Positions 50,901-60,423 of a stretch of 64,000 bases of DNA are shown piece after piece. The notes beneath the pieces are model-generated. The model saw only the letters and a program-made list of their open reading frames with translations. It did no database searches and had not been told where the DNA came from. The stretch is from Lytechinus variegatus (lineage: Eukaryota; Echinodermata; Echinoidea; Temnopleuroida; Toxopneustidae). The position numbers were made by a program, and so were the translations under genes. Every line of letters begins with the position of its first letter. The first letter of the stretch is position 1. The stretch is taken from the NCBI RefSeq assembly GCF_018143015.1, contig NC_054740.1, positions 67,420,856 through 67,484,855 on the forward strand, given 5' to 3'.

Positions 50901-53900
50901 AGGCAAAGGAGTTGGAAATAAGAGACCAGTCCATTTGCCAATATGTGTTAATTTTTTATAAAGCCTGAAGCGCTGCTGTTTGAAGTGAAAGGCGCAGTGG
51001 TAACCTATTTCACGATAATGTCTGTATCAAAGTACATGTAGGCATTGTAACACCCTCTTTAATGTTGCATTTGCATTCTAAATAAAGGCCAGGGGCCAAT
51101 TGCACTAATGCAAGGTCTTTAAAAGAACCATCTTTCGTGTGACCCGGTTTTTAGGATGTGCCATGTGAAACGCATCTTAAATACATTATCTGCAAACATA
51201 TTATTCAACTGTTTAAATTAAACAAAATCTTTGTTAATAGAATGTGATAAACAGTAAAGGCGCTGTTCCAAAAATTGGGATTGACCAAGAAGGATATACA
51301 AGTATATCCTCTTAAACTATTGTTTCAGTCAAAAAATATCATAACACGTGTTAAATTACATTTTTTTACTGAAACAAATATTTTACAATTCGTAATATTT
51401 ATTAGCGATGCAAGTGTTTTTTAAAACTTAGACTGCAGCTCTACACGCGTGTGTGGTATCGAAAACAAAAGATTCTAAAATGGCGACGTAAACAGACTGA
51501 GTAAGTTATGCTCGTACTCTTATAACCCAGGGAACTCCCGCCCGCTATGCGGGCGGGAGCCCAGGATCGTACGTGCAATTTACCATACCTCACAGAGAAG
51601 CGTGAAGTATGGTCAAAATAATTCTCCGAATAAATACTTATAACAGAAATCAAGCACTTACCACGATTATATGGATAAAGGTCTAACGAGTGGCAGTTTC
51701 CCGACATCGAGGCACAGACTGGAACCTCAAAAAAACGAAGAAGTTCTGTCGCGGTAGCTCCCCTTCTTCAAAATTCAAAACAAAATGCCTGGGGCTATAC
51801 GCGTGCGCAACAGCCTCGGTACCGGTCTCGATCGGCCATTTTGTTTTGAATTTTGAAAGAAGGGGAGCTACCGCGACAGAACTTCTTCGTTTTTTTATAG
51901 GTTCCAGTCTGTGCCTCGATGTCGGGAAACTGCCACTCGTTAGACCTTTATCCATATAATCGTGGTAAGTGCTTGATTTCTGTTTAAGTATATATTCGGA
52001 AAATTATTTTGACCATACTTCACGCTTCTCCGTGAGGTATGGTAAATTGCACGTACGATTCTGGGCTCCCGCCTGCATAGCGGGCGGGAGTTCCCTGGGT
52101 TAGTGCTCTTAATGTTTCTTTTCAAATTTAGCACTATTTATTTAATAAACATAATTAAATTAATATTAACGGGGCGGGGGGGTTAATAATCCATTTACGT
52201 GAATTTTGGCTCCAAATCTAACGGAAAAGTGTTGATTTAGCCTGACTTGGATCGTGGGAATCTCATTCCCACACGGAGTCTTATGGGATCCAACTCCAGG
52301 CGTCATTGGGGAGTAAGCCCACAAAGTAAATCATATGTTTTTTACTCCCCAGACGCCTCCAGGCTACTTGGCAAGAACGTTGTAACTAAGTAAGGGGAGG
52401 GAGTTGAACTTGAAGTCATTTTCGTCCAATATTTGGGGATTTTTCCTCTGCCGGTATTTACCCATACACCAGGGTGACCAGACGTCCCGTATTTTGCTCC
52501 TTTGTCCCGACAAACCCTTCCCGGGACGCCTATTTGTCCCGTATTTCAGAATACTGAACAAAATGTAGTGAATACATTTAAAAGTGACAAATTTTCATGA
52601 AATAACCAACAGATGACGAAGCAGAGACAACAATTAAATCGATAACTGTACACTTTTGCAAGTTCAGCTGTGATTTTCTTGCTAACCCAATACAGAACAT
52701 TGTAAACGAACTGGCCTCCTGCCCGTGTGTGGAAGGCTACTAGACTAGCTATAGGCATGTAGGATCGGAGCAAATTCTCAATGGTGCAAACAATCTCACA
52801 TGATAAACAGTTTTTCTACCAAAATATTCACAAAATCTGCGGGAAATTCTTAAAATTATATTATGGATTCTCAGATAAATGCAATCAGAGGAACAAGTTA
52901 TTGTTTCAGCTTTCGTTTTGAGCTTTGGTGTGGATGATGCCGTGATGTTTCATCTATTTTTTTTTAATTTGACAATATGTTTCACTTTGAAATTTTATTC
53001 ATTTCTACAATATCTTACCTTTAATTTTTTTTCAACAGATCTAAAAAAAACCACAAATAACATTAGGATTTTTGTTAAATGATTGGATTTTTTGTTTGCT
53101 TGAAGTTTGAACTTTTTTCCTCTTTGTTTCTTTTCTACCCTATCCTTCCTGCTTGCCCTATTTTGTTCCATCTATCTTTATTTCCTATCTTTCTTTCCTG
53201 AACATTTTTTTTCTCTCTGTCTCTGTTCATTTTTCTTTCCTTCCTTCTTTATCTGAATTTCGTTCTTTATCAAATTTCTTTTTTATTACTTTCATTCTTT
53301 CTTTCCTTAAAATGTATTTGGCTTCCTCCTCTCCCGTTTCTTTTCGTTCTTTCTCTCCTACCACTATTTTCTCTTTTTCGTTCTCTCCTCCCTTCATTCG
53401 TCCCTCCCCCCTCTTTCTTCTTTTCTTTATTTTTCCCTCTAATTCTTTTCCCTTATTCTTTCTTTCCCTTCCTTCCTGCCATTCCTGTTATTCTTCTTTC
53501 TTTCAAAGAATGAAGGAAACATATTTCTTTACTTCATTCTTTTATTCCTCCTCCTTTTTCTTACTTTTTCTCCTTTATTTTGTCTTTCACACATTTATTC
53601 ATCTTCCTTTCTTTATATATCATTTCAAAGCCAATGATATGAAAACCCTTTTTTATCTTTTATTTTTTCTTTCATCCTTCATTTATTCTAACTTTCTGGG
53701 TTTTTTCCCTTCATTTCCTTTGATCCTTCTCAATTCATCTCTTTTCTTTCTCTCCTTCATTGATTCTTTCCTTCACCCTCACTTTCGATTCTTTATATTT
53801 TTTCACAAGTCTAACACTGTGCGTGGGATTCTTTGTTGATCTTTGTTTGTCGATTGTCCCGTATTTCATTTTGTGAAATCTGGTCACCCTGCCATACACA

Positions 53901-54228
53901 GACCATGGTCCACAGACCACACACCCGACGGCGGCGACGGCCGAAGCATTGACGCGAGCGCCGCCCAGGCCCGGCCACGCTGGCTAGCTCCGCCTCCGGT
54001 TCCGTTGATCAACGACAACGACCCCAGCCACCTCCCCTGACCATCGATAAAAACGCGTTTACTACACAAAAAACATCAAAAATTTTTCCAAATACGACTC
54101 AACATCACGCTAATTACACCCCTAACTAAAATATGTACATTAATTACAAAGAAACAAAAAGATCCAATTCACAAACAATAAAAATTGAAGAAAATTATCA
54201 CACCTTGCCAGCTCATGGAAGTCGCCAT
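41992..54228 (-). CDS. EMC2: ER membrane protein complex subunit 2 (TPR scaffold)
   Basis: EMC2 is the cytosolic TPR scaffold of the ER membrane protein complex, which inserts tail-anchored and multipass proteins. Ten exons keep phase: 54204-54228, 49845-49958, 49218-49368, 47776-47833, 46771-46856, 46181-46240, 45059-45140, 44162-44272, 43003-43107 and 41992-42075. They encode 291 residues (human 297). The start [20 protein letters not shown] aligns with human VTWEEMRDKMRKWREE. TPR-type helices follow ([90 protein letters not shown]). The segment [15 protein letters not shown] is nearly the same as human [15 protein letters not shown]. The end, [11 protein letters not shown], parallels human MLETLQITQS. 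It is divergent with DNALI1, with 182 bp between start codons. Confidence 0.95.
42663..42914. mobile_element. C/G-rich MITE-like repeat
   Basis: CACTGGCGGATCCAGGG at the left is partly mirrored by GGATTCACCACTGG at the right, with runs of C inside both ends. Similar C-rich debris is at 16430-16640. Confidence 0.5.
43616..43996. mobile_element. 381-bp foldback MITE
   Basis: The termini GGCCCGAATTCACAAAGGTGG and their inverted copy continue for about 90 bp in each arm (GCAGATTTC near 43671 pairs with GAAATCTGC near 43936). The centre holds another hairpin built on TTATTCATGAGTCCACTG. Confidence 0.75.
45416..46007. mobile_element. 592-bp TTAA-flanked foldback MITE (best copy of its family)
   Basis: TTAA at 45412-45415 and 46008-46011 brackets the ends AGGTCAAGTCCACC and GGTGGACTTGTCCT. 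The arms pair over about 270 bp, including the perfect block ATAGTTATATGAACGAGCC and its complement. TTAA target sites are used by piggyBac and Kolobok transposons, so it is probably a non-autonomous member of one of these. Confidence 0.85.
48090..48562 (+). mobile_element. Short copy of the DR1-type dispersed repeat
   Basis: It runs from CTGGCAGTCTTGCCTGC through AATATAGCAGCAGTGCTGA to GCAGGTGAGACAAAA. The receptor-like motif is degraded to a single TTTGACCTTGATCATGTG block near 48229. Confidence 0.6.
51523..52102. mobile_element. 580-bp GC-ended foldback, Mutator-like by target duplication
   Basis: TAACCCAGGGAACTCCCGCC and its exact inverse bound two arms of about 265 bp that are nearly identical, around a spacer of about 50 bp near 51790-51835. 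GTACTCTTA (51514-51522) and GTGCTCTTA (52103-52111) flank it, 8 of 9 matching, which suits a 9-bp duplication of the Mutator type. There is no transposase. Confidence 0.75.
52470..53891. mobile_element. 1422-bp non-autonomous hAT element with perfect 8-bp duplication
   Basis: CCATACAC at 52462-52469 is repeated exactly at 53892-53899. The termini CAGGGTGACCAGA and TCTGGTCACCCTG are inverted repeats of hAT type. The interior is partly pyrimidine-rich (53110-53800) and contains a 228-codon open frame of Phe/Ser/Leu-rich composition that is most likely an artefact of that bias. No transposase motif is seen. Confidence 0.85.
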
Positions 54229-54232
54229 CTTT
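54217..54232 (-). promoter_or_regulatory. YY1-type motif over the EMC2 start codon
   Basis: On the minus strand the start reads AAAGATGGCGACTTCC, close to the YY1 consensus AANATGGCGGC. YY1 sites overlapping the start codon are known in many housekeeping genes. Function here is inferred. Confidence 0.4.
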
Positions 54233-54410
54233 GAGAATAATGCATGACGGGAAGACATAGCTGCTTGCGCGCAGCTGCATCATGGGAAATGTTTCTATGG
54301 GTATCCCATGACAACAATCCATATCTTCGTCCGTGTTTGTATCGAAATTCTCTTCAAACCAACGGATTACCGTAATTTCTTTCGAATATTCATTTTTATA
54401 ACTCGAAAAA
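54229..54410. promoter_or_regulatory. Compact divergent promoter, EMC2 / DNALI1
   Basis: Only 182 bp separate the two start codons, so leaders and promoters of both genes must be packed or overlapping. It contains GCGCGCAGCTGC, GACGGGAAG (ETS-like) and an X-box-like site. Confidence 0.65.
54301..54315 (+). promoter_or_regulatory. Candidate RFX X-box
   Basis: GTATCC, a 3-base spacer, then GACAAC fits RYYNYY(N1-3)RRNRAC at 11 of 12 fixed positions. RFX factors drive ciliary genes, and the adjacent DNALI1 encodes an axonemal dynein subunit. Confidence 0.4.
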
Positions 54411-57400
54411 ATGATTCCACCAAATGCGTCACTAGTCAAATATGATAACCCTGTTCTTGTAAGCAGAAATACTGAGAAGAAAACACCTCGGGTAAGTTGT
54501 AAAGCAAAGGCAGCTGCAGCAAAAAAAGTTTAGCAGCACCACTGCCGAAAAGACGGCGGGACCTAGCCGATAGATAGGGCTGAGCTGAGCGAGACCACTC
54601 GTCAAACTGACTGCGGCTTAGGCTTAGCCTAGGCTAATGATTTTTAGTGTTTGCGCGATTGGGCTATCTACACGTAGGCCTATGCCATGGCAGTGATGAT
54701 GGGGTGATCGTAATTTGCGCACATTGTAATTGTTGATTTATTTTTTAGAAATTACATAAAATAGATTCTACTTTACATCAAAATACATGTTGACATGAAA
54801 TGATGAAGTCAGACTTGATTTTCAATAAAAAAAATTTCACACTCACAGTTCACACAAATGGAATGCAAGATCTTAAAGTCAAATTCACTTGATGGAATTA
54901 TAAAGTCATGAAAGTAGGACTGTCAAGGGCAGGGTTGCGATCTCGAAATTTTATGGTGATCAACTAATGCGCGCTTTGCTGAAAACGTGTCATAAAAATG
55001 TGTGACCTTATTATACAAATAACGCATGGCACTTCATGCGCTAGAGTATAGTGCAGCGCACTCTAGGTTTCTTTAGATTGATGCACCTCTACCCACGAGC
55101 GGCTTGGGGCGAGTCACACTGGGGGCGAGTGGGCAGTGCGCATCATCTGAAAAAACCGAATGTGCGCTTAGCCTAGCCCTAGAGGACTCGGTGATCATAT
55201 TTTTTAGAATTTCGATATTGTCATTTGATCACTGAGCCTAGACAAGGCAGGCTATGCCAGTGTGGAAAAGATTGTAGTCCATAAGGTAATTCCCTTCATA
55301 TTTAACATAGAACTAGTGGTCCATACATAGACCAAAATGTTATTAATTTGCATACCTTTATACACCTAATGCGTATAAAGGTATGATAGTTTCCCCCAAA
55401 AAATAAGAAAAATTAGACATTTCTTACCAGATGGATGTCATGTATCCATATGGTAAACACTGCAAGTCAATAGCGTCGACCCTTGAACTGCCTATGTATG
55501 ACGTACTTCCGGCTAACAACGCCGTTTTGAAAAACCATTTATAGATAAAAATTATTATTTTAGAAATATTAAAATTTATTTCGTAATTATAAATAATTTG
55601 TTAAATGCTACAAATTATTTATAATTATGAAATAAATAATAATCCCCATTTATGAAGAGTTGAGTTTTGTTTATGTTTAGATTTGTATTTGTATTTTTTA
55701 TTCCTTGGGCTCAGGGAGTTAAAAGTACAGATGCTTCTTCTTATAATCTCGGAGATCAACAGGTGGTTGCTGCATCGATAAATCAATAGAGCAAAATATA
55801 CACTCCAAAAACAGCATGGCCTCTGTGCCTCCCACCCTTCCCTTTTTTGGAATGGGTTCTCCAGACACTTTAAGCAGATAAAGACATAATCTTTAGCTCA
55901 ATTTCTCAATTGATTGTAGTAAAAATGATCATTAATATTTGTGCTTTATAATATCTAATTTTCAATTCATTGATGAAATACTGATCTCAAAGTCAAATGT
56001 CCTGAAATTGCTGTCTTATCTGGACAAACAACTAGAAATTTTATCCACGCCTGCCTGTAACTTTAGTCCTAATTCATTAGTCTGAGATTTTTCTTTGTAT
56101 TCTTTGGATTAAATGTGACCTGTTTCTCGACACTAGTTAGTACTCATAGACTCCAGGCCTACATTGACTGATTGACAAAGGTTGTTTGTTGGGGCCACTA
56201 AATGTTTCATGAGCACTCTTTGCCAAGATCGAGGGCTCACTAATAAATAAGAAAAATGCTTGAAGAGGAACCTGCTGAGCATTGTGTGTGTAACTTCATA
56301 ATCACATAAAATTATTCTTTTATTCTTTATTTTGGTTTTAAGTTGTCTCCTTTTTTATATATATGAAAATTTGCAGTACTGTTTCACAGATTTTTAGGAT
56401 AGGAAGATCTTCGTAAAACAGGCTTAAATTTTGAGGTGATAGGGGACAAGTCTGGAATAGGTAGATAAATTATTACTGCATAATCTTTGGTTTTGAATGT
56501 ACCGCTGGTATTTTCATCATTTTTTTTCTTATTTTTTTATATTTTTTTTATTTGAGGCAATGTAAATTCATAATTTTCAATTCTCTCTACCATTGTGTGA
56601 ATTTCCAGGCAAGAGCTCTGAAGACATCACCACAGCAGCCAACCAATGCTGGCCCAGTACCTAACCCTCCTCCCAAGGGAGGTAGTAAACTTCCACCTGT
56701 AGAGTCACAGAAAGCTCAGCAGACAGATGAAATACTCAACTCAATTTTGCCACCTAGGTGAGATATTGTTATTGAATAGCAAATTGATCAGAAAGAGGTT
56801 GCCCACCCCTCCTCCCCCCCAAAAATGGATACCAAATTAGGGTTTCGCTATACCTCTGAACGTGGTGCAAGATGTATGATTTAGCTGTTTTGTTGTCGAA
56901 ATTGTGAACACAATATGAAAAGAAATGATCAATTGATATTGTTAAACTTTCTTACTTACTATTATTTTTTCATTAAAACTTTTTGTGACTAAAGGCCGGT
57001 GTGCTGTTTAAAACAAAACATAGTCCAGAATAGTCAGTTAGCAATGCTGTGTGGGATACATGTTGTAGAACTATATGTTTCATATTGATATTTCAAGCAG
57101 ACTATCTATAAGAGGCAAATATAATTCTGGTGATACACATGCTTAGTAAATATGAAATGTAATCATATTGGAAAAAAAAATCAATAATTTATTGATGAAA
57201 CTTTAAGCAAATAATTTCTTAATTGTACTTTATTGTTGGCAGCTGCAATCATTGTAAAAATACAAATGAATATATAAAAAAGAAGGATATATATTCTGTA
57301 GGCAAAACAAATTATGTCCAACCATTTAACCTTTGCTCCTAGGGAATGGACAGAATCTGGTCAGCTTTGGGTTCAGCAGGTGTCCAGTACTCCGGCCACG

Positions 57401-60291
57401 CGACTGGACGTGGTCAATCTGCAAGAGCAGCTGGACATGAGGCTTCAGCAGAGACAGGCCAGGGAGACCGGTATCTGCCCAGTTAGGAGAGAGCTTTACT
57501 CACAGTGCTTTGGTAACTACATATCATTTTTATTCTTTGAATAGTGATAAATTCTAATAATTCTGCATATTGTCTCATTTTACTCAACACAAAATATATT
57601 TTACATTCGATTCTGTTTCCATGATTTCATATTATCCAAAATATTCCATTCCATACTTTCATCAATGATTGAGATTGCATTCCAATATTGGCTTCCAAAT
57701 TTTTTAAAAAATGTTTTCTTGAGTGTAACTATCGAAGAAAAGGCCCTTCATCAATAAAAGTCTTCTTTTTCCATTCTACCACATTGGATTGAATCAAAGT
57801 AAAACATTTTCAACATTCATATTAGTTAGAAATTCAAACAAGTTGATTGATTTAGAGCAGCAGATAGTTGTTTAGGTTACATAATCTATTCTGTCTTGAT
57901 CGCTTCACCACAGATGAGCTGATCCGTCAGGTGACCATCGAGTGTGCAGAGCGTGGACTACTCCTTCTCAGGGTCAGGGATGAGATTAGGATGACTATCG
58001 CTGCTTACCAGACCCTCTATGAAAGCAGTGTAGCCTTTGGTATGCGCAAGGCACTACAGGCTGAGCAGGGCAAGTCAGATATGGAGAAGAAGGTAAAGAT
58101 GGAATTCCCACAATGCCGTATTTGGATATAAAGCGCAACATGAACGATGCAGGTCATTTAGCGTAGGCATATACACTTCTTGTTTGTGTGCAAATTAAAC
58201 TCTTCAAGTCATATACCTGTATTCTATAGTCGGTCATAGGCCATTGTCAAAAAGCCAAAAATTTTCAAACTTTTGTTTACGTTGCACATTCTTATGTTTA
58301 CTGTTATATTTCCATATGCTTCAGTGGTGAAGTCAATTTAATATTCCTAGACAGCTATGGGTGATTTGAGCGTAAAATGTGTTGATAATTCTACTTCTGT
58401 TATCAGAGATCTGTGTCAAATTTGCCTATCCATAGTTAAACACAACCTTACATTAAAGTTTGAATTAATCTAGAATTCAGAATGCGGGCCTAAAAGAGGA
58501 AGAGCACATAGGAAAACAAGGGCTCAGCAAATTGAGAAGGAAAGGGGTGCATTGATTGAGGCCAATCAAAAGGATGTGCATGGCTTTCAGTGGCCCTGTA
58601 TCCCTGGATTAATCTATGTGTTAGCCCTGCATATGACCTTATGCTGCAAGCTATCAAAATGGTGCCAGATCAGCCTCATCTAGAAAATTTTCTTTTGGAT
58701 ATCTCTTGATATATTTCTAGACATCAGGTTACTCCAACTGGATATTTGGATGTGTCCTTTTTCTTTTTAGATCACAGACCTAGAGCAGGAGAAGCGCGAG
58801 CTGGAGCGACAGGTCAATGAACTAAAGGCCAAATGTGAGGCCATTGAGAAGAGAGAGAATGAGAGGAGACAAGTAGAAGAGAAGAAACATGCAGAAGAGA
58901 TTCAGTTTCTTAAGAGGACTAATCAACAACTTAAGGTATGAAATTCAAATGATTTGTTATTTTCATTATTTTCATTTATGTTGTTGGGGGAGATTTTGTA
59001 AACATAAGTTTATTTTTGTTTGAAATATTCTAAAATTTCCATATTCTTATTAGGGGGGGGGCTAAGTATATGCTGTATATGTAAAGTAGTGAATGAATAA
59101 AGACAACTTTCTAATTGACCATTTGTCACATATCAATTTGTTTGCGCTCCTTTTTTGCAGTGCGTAGCGTGTTAAATTATTTCCCTATGGAGAATAATAG
59201 AAAATACGCCGTTTTTGAGGGATTTGCTAAGATATCTCCCAAACGCGTCAACAAGGTGATCTATCAAAACAGAATAGAATAGAGCAGATTCTCACCTTTA
59301 ACATGATATGATTTTCATTTAATTTTAGTCAAATTAAGTTCTGTCACTTTTGAGGTTTTTGGAACCTTTCTTGATGATTTTGGAAATCCATTTGTATAAT
59401 TGAGCCAATGGGCAAGTGCGAGAAACGAAACATTTGGTGCGACTTCACATTGTTGTAAAAAAATATATACGTCACAATAGACCCTATCAAAAAAAGACAT
59501 TTTGCAGAAAATGCTGTAGATTGCGAATACCTAAGAATGATTTTGATTGGATAAAAAAAACCTCTGTCACTTTTCACATTTGCAAAAGCTTTTGCAATAA
59601 TTGGTCACTATAGTTTGGCGGGTTCAGCCGATGGCATCGTGTGTACACAGTATAGTACACACGCATAGCTAGGCAACGCAGCGCGTGTATTCGTACAGCG
59701 ACGACTTGAGTGTATGTTGGATAGGACCGTACCATTCTTGACCGGGGGGTGTGCCAATGAATGCAAGTGATCAAGAAGAGTTACAAAACTGAAGGGAGTG
59801 AGAAAACAAGGAAAGTGACAGGGAAATTTATGAAAACAAGTAATGCGAGGAAAAATGACAAGAAAAGGAGAAAGAGGAGAAGAAGTGAAAACACGCAGCT
59901 GAGTGCGCTCGCGATATGTAAGTTGAACACCCCTGCACTGCAATGTAGCAGCCCGCCACTATACACGTAGACTGCCTGCACGATGCAAAGACAGCGGCGC
60001 GTATTAGTGACTGTGCGTCAAACGTCCCATTTCTATGCCTTATAAGAGGAGCGTTTTTTGTACACAACAAATTGATATGCTTTGCCAGTTTGCAATAAAA
60101 ATGGGTCACATCACTATTTGTGCCATTTTCCCTCATCCCTCTTACCATGCTTTGTTACCAAGGTTCATAATAGTTTTTATTGTGGTATTTGAAGAACAAT
60201 GTTCATCCTTGATATGCCCATAACCTTATATTTTATTTCTTTTCTGTCACAGACGCAACTGGAAGGTATAATTGCTCCAAACAAGAAGTAA
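54411..60291 (+). CDS. DNALI1: Axonemal inner-arm dynein light chain p28
   Basis: The p28/DNALI1 light chain binds single-headed inner-arm dyneins of motile cilia and sperm flagella. Six exons, 54411-54491, 56609-56757, 57343-57512, 57914-58092, 58771-58935 and 60253-60291, keep phase and encode 260 residues (human about 258). The start, MIPPNASLVKYDNPVLVSRN, matches human MIPPADSLLKYDTPVLVSRN. A Pro-rich linker (about 30-60) leads to EILNSILPPREW, then RQARETGICPVRRELYSQCF. Exon 4 has the near-invariant RGLLLLRVRDEIRMTIAAYQ and MRKALQAEQGKSDME. Residues 190-248 form a Glu/Lys/Arg-rich coiled coil, ending QLEGIIAPNKK. No truncation is seen. This is the most strongly conserved gene in the window. 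Confidence 0.97.
54492..60252. other. DNALI1 introns and their contents
   Basis: Intron 1 (54492-56608) holds a 13-bp-armed hairpin (55351-55385), an AT-rich hairpin with 28-nt arms (55574-55637) and otherwise plain sequence. Intron 2 (56758-57342), intron 3 (57513-57913) and intron 4 (58093-58770) show nothing recognisable. Intron 5 (58936-60252) has a G run near 59055 and a more GC-balanced patch at 59610-60030 that I cannot assign. Confidence 0.5.
55574..55637. repeat. AT-rich hairpin, 28-nt arms and 8-base loop
   Basis: Bases 55574-55601 pair with 55610-55637, with a single G-T type mismatch, around the loop TAAATGCT. It could be a small foldback element or an RNA hairpin; nothing else supports a microRNA. 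Confidence 0.65.
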
Positions 60292-60417
60292 GATGAATGG
60301 TGACCTCCGAAGCGGAATATTCCCTGTATACTTGTATATAATTAGGTAGAACTACATGTACATATTCCTGGATATGGTCTTGTATATACATGTAGATATA
60401 TTACATTATATTTGTCG

Positions 60418-60423
60418 AATAAA
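60418..60423 (+). terminator. DNALI1 polyadenylation signal
   Basis: AATAAA lies 127 bases after the DNALI1 stop codon, with no other canonical signal between them. Confidence 0.65.

Larger units (their letters stand above)
42076..54203. other. EMC2 introns and their contents
   Basis: Introns longer than 300 bases are 42076-43002 (C-rich MITE at 42663-42914), 43108-44161 (foldback at 43616-43996), 44273-45058 (nothing seen), 45141-46180 (TTAA foldback), 46241-46770 (nothing seen), 46857-47775 (nothing seen), 47834-49217 (DR1-type repeat at 48090-48562, and a GTCTATT...GGGAAACAGAAA repeat near 48995-49165), 49369-49844 (fragment of the TTAA family near 49510-49770) and 49959-54203 (foldback at 51523-52102, hAT at 52470-53891). 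A GC-rich, CpG-rich patch lies at about 53925-54050 beside exon 1. Confidence 0.6.

Noticed and set aside
53153-53839. 228-codon open frame on the plus strand
   Set aside because: It is Phe/Ser/Leu-rich because it reads a TTC/TTT/CTT tract inside a hAT element. No domain is present, and the same tract in the other copy does not keep the frame.
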